Source: Myoxocephalus aenaeus | Taxonomy: Eukaryota; Chordata; Actinopteri; Perciformes; Cottidae | Direction of reading: 5' to 3' | Assembly: GCA_038501785.1 (NCBI GenBank) | Contig: JBAMJR010000194.1 | Span: 62,001-126,000 of the forward strand | DNA: 64,000 bases | Shown: in pieces, positions 1 through 10,940 of the stretch | How positions within the stretch are numbered: the stretch's first letter is position 1 | Layout of the letters: each line of letters opens with the position of its first letter | Program-made: the position numbers and the translations under genes | The notes under the pieces: model-generated | What the model saw: only the letters and a program-made list of their open reading frames with translations | Databases searched by the model: none | Told to the model about the DNA's origin: nothing

Positions 1-345
1 AGAGCCCACCAATATTAAAGTCTCTGCAGTGGCTATCTGGTTGAATAGATTTTTGGATGTTGTGATATTGGTTCATAACGGTCTTATTTAATTAGCAGAT
101 TATTTTATAATTTATATTGTGAGAAGTACTTTGTCACATTTAATCTGTATTAAAAATGTAAACAAATAAAGTCTGATTGATAGATTTTTCTTTGTTTTTA
201 TGCTAGCGAGTTGACGTTGTTTATTACATTCTTTCACAGTATTCTTTTCCTAGAATTATGTATAGAACCTAAATAGTTGGGTTTCTCTCATTAATTCCAG
301 CTGCACGTCTCAGTTCTATGAGGTGAGTTAGTAGCTTGATTTGTT
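1..345. repeat. Dispersed direct repeat, copy 1
   Basis: This stretch is nearly the same as 4201-4560, in the same orientation and about 4.2 kb apart. Both start with AGAGCCCACCAATATTAAAG and both run through a TCTCATTAATTCCAG acceptor-like string, CTGCACGTCTCAGTTCT and a GAGGTGAGTT donor-like string. The copies differ by several small indels, so the duplication is not recent. No coding potential is visible. It may be part of a dispersed element or a segmental duplication that includes a small exon. Confidence 0.8.
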
Positions 346-2384
346 CGCCTGTTTGGCGTCTTGTTGTATGTGTAGGTTTTGAAGAGAATTTATGATTTAT
401 ATAGCATTGTCTGAATACTGTTTATGATTTATATAGCATTGTCTGAATAGTCCGGTTTCTGTCTAAAAGACGAGGTTCCTCTTTCCTCACAAATGTCTGT
501 GGGTCACAGTTTCATGTGTGGTGGAAAGGTTATCTCTTGGTCACTGGGGCAGAGGCAGAAGAGTTGAGAATTGTAATTTGTTCTTTCTGATGAACAGAAA
601 AAAAGAAAGTCTTCTCACACACAAGTCTTATGTTCTTGTTCCAACTATTCATTAAATTTATCAACAGTTGCAAACTTATCTATGCACCCTCGTCCTGTAT
701 CCGGCCTTGAGGAGAAAGCAGCAGTATTTCAAAATTAATTGTTTGGGAACCTGGGTTGTATGTTTCACTGGGAGTATTTGGGAGTCAGATGAAAGAGAAA
801 GTCAGAAAGAGAGAGAGAATAAGAATCCTTTACTTTCTGAGTTCGGGGCTCACTCATCCTGAGGCGTGCTGACCGTGTGAAGGGCAGACAGACAGGGGAG
901 CGGAGACCAAGGCCTTGTATTAGGTATGCATTTCATGTATGTAATTGCTAAATAAATAATCATTATTGTACTATAACCCGTTCTGTCAATTCTTGAACAC
1001 TCGAGGAATATCCCGGCGAGGGGAATTCCACTTCAGTTTACATACAGATAATAAATAAATATCTTTGTGATGATCACATTGTTAAACAATTTTATTTATC
1101 AAATTCCCTTTTATGTTATTATTAGTTTTATTGTGTAAATATTTGTTTATTATTTATAATACTTGTTTTGATTTCTTTGACGGTCTCTTGTTTGCACTTA
1201 ATAACGGATTTCTTATCTTATTTTATGTAAGTCCAACCATGATGTTTTTCCTCAACCTAAATTAGTGGTTTTGTGTCCTAAACCCAAGTTTATTTACTTA
1301 TTTCAGTAAACCCAAATACAACTGAGATGTTTTGCTGCCTGAATCTAACATTGGTTTAGTTTCACGTGGTCCCGACTAGTAGAAAATAAAATTGTGTCAC
1401 TGGCAAAAAAGATTACAGCTTTAAACTGTCAGACTCACACACTGAGACAAAGCTCTGTCTGTACACTGAAGGAAAGCAAAGAGACGACTCAGAGAACAGT
1501 TTGGTTCTGCAGAGACTCACAGGGTGCATCCCGAGTCTCTTAACTGCATCCCTGTTTCCCTCATTTGTGTCTTAGTCCCTCCCACCAGGGATGCATGGAG
1601 AGACAAGGAAACCATGAGGAGAGAGGGAACTAAGAAATATGTTTTAAGATGAATGAGACGTCCTTTCCTCTGAAGCGTCACGTGAAGTGACGTTGGTTTC
1701 TGATGACTGCGGCCGCTGATCATAGAATAGCTATAACTTTGTGATTCTGTTTAGGCCATCAGAGAAGGCTTAGCTGGCCCTGACAGCCCACCACTGCTGT
1801 GTGTATTTAGTGTTCTGCGTCCTGCTTATACGTGCAGTGCCGATTTCTACTGGCGGAATGCGTTTCTCATATATTAATTATTTACGTCTGTATGTTTTGA
1901 AATTCTGATTGTGACATCATTATAAAATAACCCACAATATGATTATGGTTTCTCTTCAACACTGGAATAAATTTTTTAGGCTCAATGTTTTAGGTTAAAC
2001 TTAAATGGTATAACTCATCAAACCCGACACTCAGGAATGATCAGCCTCACGTGACTGAATGAAAGGACCATACATGTTGTAAAAGGTTTCCTCTCTCCAG
2101 CCCTCTCTGATTTTAATTATATAAAAAATAAAAGTTATTGAGGGAAACAACAGATCAAGAAAAGACTAATCTTTTTATAAATGAATAAAGTTGTTTGTGG
2201 TCCTTTTGTTGTTCAGACCTACAATGAACATATATTTTACAGTATATATTTTTCTGATTATGGTGAATCAGAAAAGACCTTCTTGCTCTTCAGAGCAGAA
2301 TAAGAGCTTTGGGACAGCCGTCAATATGGCGGCGCAGAACAACTTCCGGTTCAATCGAGGAGCAAGGAAACAACAACTATTAAG
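346..2384. other. AT-rich stretch without recognisable gene
   Basis: No convincing exon was found. A short direct repeat occurs near 385-445 (TTTATGATTTATATAGCATT twice). Around 1380-1740 there is a more GC-rich segment ending in a CACGTGAAGTGACG-like string that could be the edge of an old MITE, but I could not pair its ends. Confidence 0.4.
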
Positions 2385-2620
2385 AGACTTGGGCTGCGGT
2401 CAAATAGTCCTCTTTGTTTAGGAAGCTTCCTAACTGAGTGAAATTACCTTGAAGTTACCTAAGTGGCCGCCATGATAAGTGCTGGTCGACTTCTCTAAAT
2501 GCAAAGGAAAGGAGCTTCAATGCTTCCTAACTTAGCTCCTTTAGCATAGGAAACACTGGACCTGCCTTTACGAAAGGAAAGGAGATAATGCCCCACAATT
2601 GTAGCGGCAACATTTAAAGT
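2385..2620 (+). repeat. Dispersed repeat (inverted partner at 61375-61560)
   Basis: The segment contains AGGAAGCTTCCTAACTGAGTGAA, GTGGCCGCCATGATAAG and CCTTTACGAAAGGAAAGGAGATAATG. The reverse complement of the same order of strings lies at 61375-61560. The two copies differ by small indels. It is probably a fragment of a non-autonomous DNA transposon. Confidence 0.75.
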
Positions 2621-3076
2621 GACGCACCATTCGGCCGTTCACGAGAACAAATCTTATAAGTTATTTTAGTAGAGCTGAACCAAAGAGATTGAAACTTTCA
2701 TAACGTTGACCGTGGTGTAGTTCCTTTGAACCTTGTTAGCTTTTATATTCTGTTGGTTGTGTTCACGCTTAAAATATAATTAAAGTAGTTTCCATTTGTG
2801 AAGATGATCTTCAGAAAGTTTACATATCATAAACGCTTGTTTTCAGTAATAATCTAATGGAGAAAATCCGATTATTGTGGTTGGTCTTTACTAAACAAAG
2901 AAGGAAGACAAACACTAAATATGAACTGAAACAACTTATTTTAGTTGCAGCAATGAGACGTTTGCTGCCTTCAATAATAATATAATATTAACAATAAAAA
3001 CATTCTGCATAATGAGTCATTTTGGTTTTGTATACTAAATACAGAATCTCCTCAACCATAAGGGCTATTTGAATAA

Positions 3077-3735
3077 TCCATCCATCCATTATCAGCCGCT
3101 TATCCGGGTCGGGTCGCGGTGGCAGCAGGTCCAGCAGGCCGACCCAGGCTTCCCTCTCACCCGCAACACTTTCCAGATCATTCTGGGGGATCCCAAAGTG
3201 TTTCAAGGCCAGCCGGGAGATATAATCCCTCCAGCGTGTCCTGGGTCTTCCCCGGGGTCTCCTACCAGTTGGACGTGCCTTGAAAACCTCTAATGGGAGG
3301 CGTCCAGGAGGAATCCTGATTAGATGCTGAACCACCTCAGCTGACTCCTTTCGACACGAAGGAGCAGCGACTCGACTCCAAGCTCCCTCCTGATGTCCGA
3401 GCTCCTTACCCGATCTCTAAGGCTGAGCCCGGCCACCCTACGGAGGAAGCTCATTTCGGCCGCTTGTATCCGAGACCTCGTGATCATAAGTGAGGGTTGA
3501 AACGTAGACCAACCAGTAAATGGAGAGCTTCGCCTTCCGGTTCAGCTCCCTCTTCACCAAGACGTCCCGGTACAGCGCCTGTTTTACTGCTGCAGCCGCA
3601 CTGATCCGCCTCTCGATCTCCTGCTCCACCTTACCCTCGCTGGTGAACAAGACCCGTGATACTTGAACTCCTTTGCTTGGGGTAGCATTTTGTCCCCACC
3701 TGGAGGGAGCAATCCACCGGGTTCAAAATAATTTC
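3077..3735 (-). mobile_element. RTE/Rex3-like LINE, 5'-truncated 3' end
   Basis: The minus strand encodes the C-terminal end of a reverse transcriptase ORF common in fish genomes. In order it shows LFTSEGKVEQEIERRIS, then LIRIPPGRLPLEVFKARPTG, then RPRGRPRTRWRDYISRLA, and ends in LLDLLPPRPDPDK. The 3' end is a short (ATGG)n run, read as CCATCCATCC on the plus strand at about 3080, typical of RTE/Rex3 tails. The reading frame is broken in several places, so the copy is dead. A better preserved copy lies at 55649-56091. Confidence 0.85.
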
Positions 3736-3895
3736 ACAAGGTATAAAATACAGAAAACACTTGTGAGGCTAGTTAAAAGGTTCATATAGCAGTATACGTG
3801 TTACTGGTTTATTGGTTGATGATAGAACACAGGAAACAAAAAACAAAAAACTTCCAGGATGTATTTTCTCTTTTTAATTATGCATATCATCGCTT

Positions 3896-3919
3896 CCCCC
3901 CCCCCCCCCCCCCCCCCCC
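3896..3919. repeat. Poly(C) run of 24 bases
   Basis: An uninterrupted run of 24 C residues. The minus strand could form a G-quadruplex, and the run length is likely to be uncertain in sequencing. Confidence 0.95.
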
Positions 3920-4200
3920 ACTATAATATAGCACTATGTGGTAACAGTATCTCTGCAAAGTTTGACTTTGATTAAGTGAAGTTAAATATTTTTAGTAATT
4001 CATTTAGTGCACATTTCGTGTACCGTAGATTTAACGTGATCATCTTAACAACGTGAACCCGTAACAACGTTTCTCTCTCAGGTCAACACAGAGACTTTAA
4101 AGCCTTTATGACCTGCAGGATTAAATTCTGCACTGCTCCACTTGCTGGTCTTCTTGTAATAAATATATTTCAATAAGAAATATTGACCTGTACCAGAAAG

Positions 4201-4560
4201 AGAGCCCACCAATATTAAAGTCTCTGCAGTGGCTATCTGTTTGAATTGATTTTAATGTTCTGATATTGGTTCATAACAGTCATAAAGGTATTATTTAATT
4301 AGCAGATTAATTTTATTATTTATATTGTGAGAAGTACTTTGTTACATTTAATCTGTATTAAATGCGTGAAACTGGGGAGTCTTGCTGATTGATAGTCTGA
4401 TTGATAGATTTTTCTTTGTGTATTTATGCTAACGTGTTGACGTCGTTTATTACATTCTTTCACAGTATTCTTTTCCTAGAATTATGTATAGAACCTAAAT
4501 AGTTGGAGTTGGTTTCTCTCATTAATTCCAGCTGCACGTCTCAGTTCTCTGAGGTGAGTT
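4201..4560. repeat. Dispersed direct repeat, copy 2
   Basis: Second copy of the sequence at 1-345, same orientation, with small indels (for example an extra CATAAAGGTA near 4282). It continues into TGAGGTGAGTTGATTCAGATC, where copy 1 diverges. Confidence 0.8.
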
Positions 4561-4599
4561 GATTCAGATCAGCTGTTGTCTCCTGATGAAGACCTGAGA

Positions 4600-5160
4600 G
4601 CAGCTTGGTTAGTCTCCACTCAGCCAATCAGAGGGAGTCGTTGTCCTTTCGTTAGGGTTAACGAAGGGGAGGCGTGGACGCTGGATTTTAGTTGAACACA
4701 AGTTTGAAAATAAAAGCCCAAGAAAAAGTGTTTAGGGGTCTGCACAGACTGCCCACAGTGAGGACAGGAGGAGGGGAATTTCTGCATCTGAGACCTCTCC
4801 AGCTGGGGAGTGGAGCAGGACCTGTTCTGGCTGGAGGTCCCTGGCGGCCTCCACTGTGGGGAGATGTGGAGGCGCGGTGGCGGCAGCAGCAGCAGCCTCA
4901 GTCCTGGGGTCAGCAGCTGCTGGTAGGTCCGCGGTCTGGTCCAGGGGGCGATCTTGTGCCCTCTCTCTGGGTAGAGCCATGGGGTCTGGTGCCACCAGAG
5001 GAGCGCTAGTGGATGGCACATTCGCCTGGAGGGCATGACTCTCCTGGGTCCCCTTCCTCCAGTTGTACCTGGTTTGTTTCACTGTTGTTGTTTATGTCAA
5101 AAAATAAATCTAACTCCGCCTCCATCTTTTTTTATTTATTTCTTGTCAGTGAGGAGATAT
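4600..5160. other. GC-rich segment, function unknown
   Basis: The segment has overlapping open frames on both strands and no recognisable domain. It lies just beyond the L1-like endonuclease fragment. It may be part of that retroelement or unrelated unique sequence. I see no splice-site pattern that would support a host exon. Confidence 0.3.
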
Positions 5161-5199
5161 GATGGGAAGCGCCATCTCTGTGTGCTAGAAATAGCTTCA

Positions 5200-5625
5200 C
5201 TCAGTCATGTCCAGGTATACTGGGGCATGGTCGCTGATATGTATAGATCCTATACTGCATGGCTTTTTTTTTTACTTGGCCTGTAATCTGCGGCGGGGCA
5301 AAAAAGTAATCGATGCGTGAGTAAGAGTTATGCGGATTAGAGTAGAATGTGAAGTCTCTCACTGATGGGTTTAGGTTCCTCCCTACATCTATCAGATTTA
5401 TATCATCTAGCATTTTCCCTAGCGAAGCACCTGCACCTTTTCTTCTATTTGTGTCTGCTGGAGACCTGTCTAATTTGTTATCAAGACAACAATTAAAGTC
5501 ACCACCTAGGACTGTAAAAGGAGATCAGTGTTCCTCTATTTCTGCTGCTATTGTAGTCCAAAATGACGGGTCCAAAATGACAAAGTTTGATGCTATTTAT
5601 CCCTGACATTTCCTACTTCTTTCTA
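5200..5625 (-). mobile_element. L1/Tx1-like LINE ORF2 endonuclease fragment
   Basis: Read on the minus strand this encodes GGDFNCCLDNKLDRS followed by DVGRNLNPSVRDFTFYSNPH and NSYSRIDYFF. These are the conserved GGDFN and SRIDYFF motifs of apurinic-type LINE endonucleases. No reverse transcriptase follows downstream on the same strand, so it is a fragment. The ORF1-like piece at 6185-6605 lies upstream on the same strand and may belong to the same insertion. Confidence 0.8.
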
Positions 5626-6184
5626 TGTCACAGAGAGATGCTGTCCTCTGAGAATGTGTTAACTGACCTTTGCTGACCTAGTTCAGATGGATATTCCTTT
5701 CCGGTGGTGTGGTACAGAACATAACATTTAAGAACACAGGATGAAAAACACAAACTTTAACTTATTGAAAAGGCACATGTGATGCCTCCTGCTCACTAAC
5801 GATTTCTCTGACTTCAAAACAAACTAGTAGGATAGAACAGAGCTTCCCAGACTCCCTTTTATAAAGAAGCAGTTTTCAGGTATAGCAACTTATTCTAATC
5901 CCCAACCTTGAAGTTTCTTTACATTCTTAATCAAGCTTGAACAATTGGTGCAGTCACAATATATGATATATAATAACTGGGTTCCTTTTCTAAAACATAG
6001 TAATATACATAAGCAGACCACCTTGTTCCACAGAGTTTCAACATGAAGGGAACAAAAGAAAAGAAAGGTGTCGCGTACGTGAACTATGCAGACGCCGGGT
6101 GGCTGCATTTGTTGCGTCTGTTAACTTTCTTTGTTGGTTTATTTATTTAGCAGCATGACACCGCGAGTCCACTTATTTCCAGAT

Positions 6185-6605
6185 TGCATTGCATTTGTCC
6201 AATATATTTAGTCCTTCTTCCTCTCCTCCACATACCTCTGTGCCTCATCCGCGGATCTGAAGTTACGGACTCCCCCGTCATGTGTAACGCGCAGCACGGC
6301 TGGATACATCATCTGGTAACGGATGCCGAGGTCTGGGAGCGATGTCTTTACCTCCAGGAATCCGCATCAGGTTTTTTTCACCGCTGGTGAGAAGTCAAAG
6401 AAGTGTATGCGGTTCCCGGAGAAAGTGACCTCCGCTGCGCTTCATGATCAGCTGTTTGTCGGCGAAGTTGTGGAAACGAATGTAGACGGGCCTCGTTGAG
6501 TTGTTCTGCAGGCGTGCGGGGCCGTGGTAACACTTGTCCAGCTTCATCCTGTCGTTTTTCACCGTGAGCTTCAGGATTTTTGGAAGCCAAGATGCGAAAA
6601 AGTCT
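6185..6605 (-). mobile_element. L1/Tx1-like LINE ORF1 fragment
   Basis: The minus strand, with frame changes, reads RPVYIRFHNFADKQLIMK and then LPDLGIRYQMMYPAVLRV, EAQRYVEERKD. This order resembles the RRM-like and C-terminal domains of L1-type ORF1 proteins (Transposase_22). It lies in the ORF1-then-ORF2 order with the endonuclease piece at 5200-5625. It is degenerate. Confidence 0.6.
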
Positions 6606-7424
6606 GTGGCGTTATCCCCCTCTGTCAGTGGTGTAGTGGTCCCTGGAGAAGTGGGTATACTCTTAATTTTGCAATTTTTTAAAGCAGCTCATACAATACA
6701 GCAAAGGATAAACGCCCTGTTTTATAAATAGTGACATACTCTATTTAGTTTACCCAAAAATTATTAACCTAGTATTATTTACACATTGCCACATGATTCC
6801 TGCTGCTTGACCTCAGGGAATAAGGATTATGAAATTACTGACCCAATACTGACCCACAGACTGGTAAGAGACAACTACATAATTATGCAATTTGAGTGAA
6901 CTATTCCTTATCCTTACTCCATCCACACAACATTGGACAACTATTCTCTCGCCTTGCAAGTTGTCCATATAGACCAGTAGTTTCTTTTGTAAACTGTCTC
7001 TTGGAACAGCTAATTTACAAAACATAGTGTAGATCAGAGTGTGGTACTTTTATAAAATTAACATTACTTCACCTGGAGCAGATATTACTGGTCCTACACA
7101 GGTGGTGTTATGCATGAGTATAACATATATTCAACATGAGGCAAACAGTTTTACAGTCAGAGATTTGTTTATTTTTTAACATTTATTTAAATAAATTACT
7201 TCAAAACTGAATTAGACCATGCATCCTTGTTCATGTTTCACTTTAAATAAAAAACACAAATCATCCTCTTCCACACATCAAAACCAATTAGATAAACTCA
7301 AAAGTGCAAAGTCCTAAAACTGAAAAAAATAAATGGTTTTCAACAGCTGAACACTATTTTAGCATACCTCTTGAGATATATACAAATAACCACAAATATT
7401 GAATATCATCATTCAAATAATTCA

Positions 7425-7817
7425 ACAATATAACAAAACAACTAGAATTGCAATTTTGCTCTGCATCTCACTGGCAACATCTTGTATTATTTGTGTTGCA
7501 CTGTAACGTGAATGAAGTATTGAGCCCATCTTTACACCATTCAGTTCCTGCAGCTCAATGAGGCTTTCATGGTCAGAAAAGGGTCTGTTCTTTTTGGCCA
7601 AATGGTAGGCTGTTCGGAACACAGCTTCGGTTTCCTTCATGTAGGACTCAGTCATAACTTCCACTGCATTCTCAATGGCCGCTTCTTTCTGTTGTTCTGC
7701 CACCTTCACAGCTTGAGTGTGTGCCTTGGACAAAGCATGTTTCCTGACCTTATTTCTCAAGACTGACAGACTTGTTTCTCTACTTCCCTGAGAAGACACT
7801 TGAATTTCAAAGTTCAT
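7425..7817 (-). pseudogene. hAT transposase-like exon (KIAA1586/ZNF862-like)
   Basis: An open frame of about 130 codons on the minus strand. It has a helical stretch SKAHTQAVKVAEQQKE, then AVFRTAYHLAKKNRPF, then ELNGVKMGSILHSRYSAT and a closing DVASEMQSKI. The same order (zinc-finger linker, FRTAY..AKKN.PF, LNGV.MG..LHS) is found in hAT-derived proteins such as KIAA1586- and ZNF862-like proteins. No catalytic core follows in the expected downstream direction before the element edge at 6629, so the gene is truncated here or the rest has decayed. Upstream exons may be those at 12575-13381. Confidence 0.6.
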
Positions 7818-7971
7818 TCATTCTCTTGAGAGTGATACACCTTGCTCCTTGTTGATCCCAATGGAGTTCACACTGCTACAGACCAGACATCCTGTGAAGC
7901 ATACACAAACAATGTAACTACTGTATCCACAGCTGTATGTGTGCATGGTCCATTTCTCCCATATACATACA

Positions 7972-7996
7972 AGTACACACACACACACACACACAA
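7972..7996. repeat. (CA)n microsatellite
   Basis: About 12 CA units inside AT-rich sequence next to the hAT-like exon. Confidence 0.9.
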
Positions 7997-8225
7997 TATT
8001 AATGTCAGTGTGTCCACTGTTTCAGAAGCTACCCAAACTAACAACACACCTCCCAAACTCCTCCACCTCTGTCCCCCCCCTGTTGAGCTGCACAATCACT
8101 GAGCCCTCAACATCCAATGGCTCTCCCACTGAGCCCTCAACAACAACAATGGGCTCCTCCACCCTCCCCCCTCTCTCTGTGACGACTGACCACACCCTAA
8201 AAAATGTGACCAATCGTAACTTAAT

Positions 8226-8699
8226 AAAATTATGGCAACAAAGTGACAATTAATATAATTAATAAAAATGATTGATTAGATTAATTAAATCTAAACATTA
8301 TTCAAATGTGTTGGATTTAGTAATAGAGCGCCAAATTATGAGTTATATATAACTCATAATTTGGCCAAAAGATAATTTGACCAAAGATATTTAGTAAATA
8401 CAAATCAATTTTAAAAAGGAAAATTATTTATGTTTACTAACAATATCATCAAAAGTAATTTACATTTATTGAATATTTGGGTGAAATTGATTTATATTTA
8501 CTGAATATTTGGGTAAAATTGATTTACATTTATTGAATATTTGGGTGAAACTGATCTACATTTACTGAATATTTGGGTGAAATTGAGTCATATATATTAA
8601 TTATCTGGGTGAAATTGAGTTGGATTTACTGAATGACATTAAATATATTACATTCAATCTATTCAATAATATTATTTGTCACTTTGTTGCCATAATTTT
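8226..8699. mobile_element. MITE-like element with 24-bp terminal inverted repeats
   Basis: Positions 8226-8249 (AAAATTATGGCAACAAAGTG then ACAA) are a perfect inverted copy of 8676-8699. The element is 474 bp, very AT-rich and has no coding capacity. Inside it lie a perfect 36-bp palindrome (8330-8365) and about six copies of a 32-bp tandem unit with the core TGAATATTTGGGTGAAATTG (about 8455-8635). This matches a non-autonomous DNA transposon, but the superfamily is unclear. Confidence 0.75.
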
Positions 8700-9344
8700 T
8701 CTATGTCTAATTCACTATGCCATCTTGGTGTCACAGTAAACTTAAGTTAAGCCAACAGATCATCATACATACAAAGTACTGCAGGTAAACATTTATTTGT
8801 GCAAATTTGTTACATTTATCTAAAATTCTTCATGTGCAAATTCCTCAATAAAAACACACAATTTGCAATCCTAGTGTAGACAGTTGAAACACTATACACA
8901 AACAGCTGCTTGTGCCATGGCAGTGATACCATCGCAGTCTCATTAAATGAGGATGGTTTATATATTGAACAACCACCTGCAGCACTAAAACTCAGTTGAA
9001 GAGGCAAACTACACTTCTCACTGGGATCCTTCAAAAAATAATAAACTCAAGCATTGAACGAGTTGAACTTGAACTAAAAAAGAATCAGTAATCACCACTT
9101 GGTAGTTAGTTATTATGAATGACTTTGAACATTTTAAATTTGAATAATTATGTACTTAATAAAGTGGCAACTGAGTGTATAGAAACTAAAATGTATGCAG
9201 TTAGATCAAACTTTTTTTGAGAGAAAATCAAAGGTAAACATTGCCTCTTGTAGATTTAAGTAATAATCAACTGATATTCCAACTTTTTGATCATAAAATC
9301 TCTAAAATGAAATATTTGCAAACATAATACTCAATGAATGACAC

Positions 9345-9643
9345 CTTGAGAAGGATAGCCTTCAACCTCAGCCCCATGGTTCCGCCCTTGGAGTGGAAGA
9401 GGTTCAGAAGACTGGGAGTGTATTCATCCAGCATGGACATGAACTTTGTCTCGAGGTGCACCGTTGTGATCGTGTGAAACTCATCTTGGATCTGTAACAA
9501 ACAGTATACACACATTTAGACAACATATACTGTGTGTGGAATTTGATATCACAGCATATTGTGTATTGAAGTATGGTACATACCTGTTGATGAATTTCAG
9601 TTAAAGATTGTTGATTGTTGGAAAAAAGACCTATTAGATTCAT
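9345..9643 (-). CDS. Two coding exons resembling SAMD3-like protein (partial)
   Basis: On the minus strand an exon from about 9643 to 9584 reads NLIGLFSNNQQSLTEIHQQ and ends in a CAG/GTATGT donor. The next exon, 9491-9345, starts after a TTTGTTACAG acceptor and has 49 codons, including QDEFHTITTVHLETKFMSML, NLFHSKGGTMG and LRLKAILLK, and ends at AAG/GTGTCA. Both junctions are phase 0, so they join cleanly. The F(K)RITT..L..KF...LD......LF.KKGG pattern is one I recall from fish proteins related to SAMD3, but this is memory only. Flanking exons were not identified. It could be a captured gene fragment inside the larger element. Confidence 0.45.
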
Positions 9644-10615
9644 ACTTTATACAAAGTGATTTACTCTGTTCAGCAGATACACACTGTTGGCAGAATGGCC
9701 TCTACATTTAACTGTATTGTGAGACTAAGCAGACGAAGTATAACAACTCTAGCATTGTAACATAATATGTACAAAGGCAGCTCGGTGTAACGTCAACTAT
9801 CAGCACGAGCGGAGACCACTCATTGAAACTATACTGATAGAGAAAACAGAAACATGGCGATCTGAATCTCCTGCTGCGGCCTCTCAGTACCATGAATGGA
9901 GACTGCGACAGTGAACTTGGGATAGTCAGCACACCTGTCAGAGTGCACAAAACACAGTAACAGCCTGGAGCTGAATATAACGTCAGGTTAAAAAAAAAGA
10001 AAGAAAGAGGAAACTGCACTCTTTGTTAATTTGTTTCACTGACTATTCTCCAGAAACGTACCTTACCATTAACTGCATGGTCTATCCCGACTGCTTTTAA
10101 TTAACAGCATGTTAGGTTAACATTACTTGACAAAACAAAATGCAGTGATATTAATATAACTTGTATGTCTTATTAATAACATTTGGGAGCAAGAATGTGT
10201 GTTCCTACAATTGCATTAACCTTAATGCGCTCTAACTCTACGTTCTGCTGCATTTTCGCCAGCTAGTTAGGTTAGCTTGTTACGGTGGGGGAGGGGAGGA
10301 AACTACGAAACTCGGTCTGAGCTGGTATCTCAAAAAGGCATAACATATTAGGGATAACATTATAAATGAGGAAAGCCATGAAATTGTGGCATTTTCAGTC
10401 CTTGCCATGTTTTAACGGCTCAAAGACAACGTAGACCGAAAAACAAACACTAACGTTAGCTTATTTAAGACTTAACCTAAGTTAGCTAAATAAAGTTACA
10501 GCACAGTAAAGTTTACATGTTTGTTAACTTTTCAGTAGCGCAAAACAATGTTCAACTGCTGCAACAACTTGGTTATAATTTGTTCGTTAACTAACAATAA
10601 TTAAACAGGTCTTAC

Positions 10616-10700
10616 CTTTGGGAAAATGGCAGCCCCTTCAACACGTTGCAGAAGATGTCCATGTGGCGCAGAATGCGTGAGGCGGAAGTGGAAGTTGATT
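10616..10700 (-). other. Possible 5' exon with splice donor
   Basis: The minus strand reads GGGGCTGCCATTTTCCCAAAG followed by GTAAGACC, a strong donor. Just upstream on that strand the sequence is less AT-rich than its surroundings. It could be the first exon of the transcript that includes 9345-9643. There is no direct proof of transcription. Confidence 0.35.
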
Positions 10701-10940
10701 AAAAACAAAGACCTCCAAATAAGTCAAATTCATTGATTTTCTGCATCTTTGACTTTACTGATGAAATGTAATTAAAGTCTACTCAGTGATTCAAAGCTGA
10801 TTTTATTCACACAAAATTAAGTAAAATGTAATTAATAATTAAACAACATTTCTTGAATTCAGCTCAATGTAATTAAAAACAGTACATAGTCTTTTTTATT
10901 ATGTAAAAGTTACTATTATTTATTTAGGAGATATTAATTA

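Noticed and set aside
4620..5082. Overlapping open frames of 116-138 codons on the minus strand
   Set aside because: No recognisable domain, composition-driven, and frames on both strands are equally open.
6629..6700. Target-site duplication for the large hAT candidate
   Set aside because: The 8 bases outside the two edges differ, so no clean duplication could be claimed.
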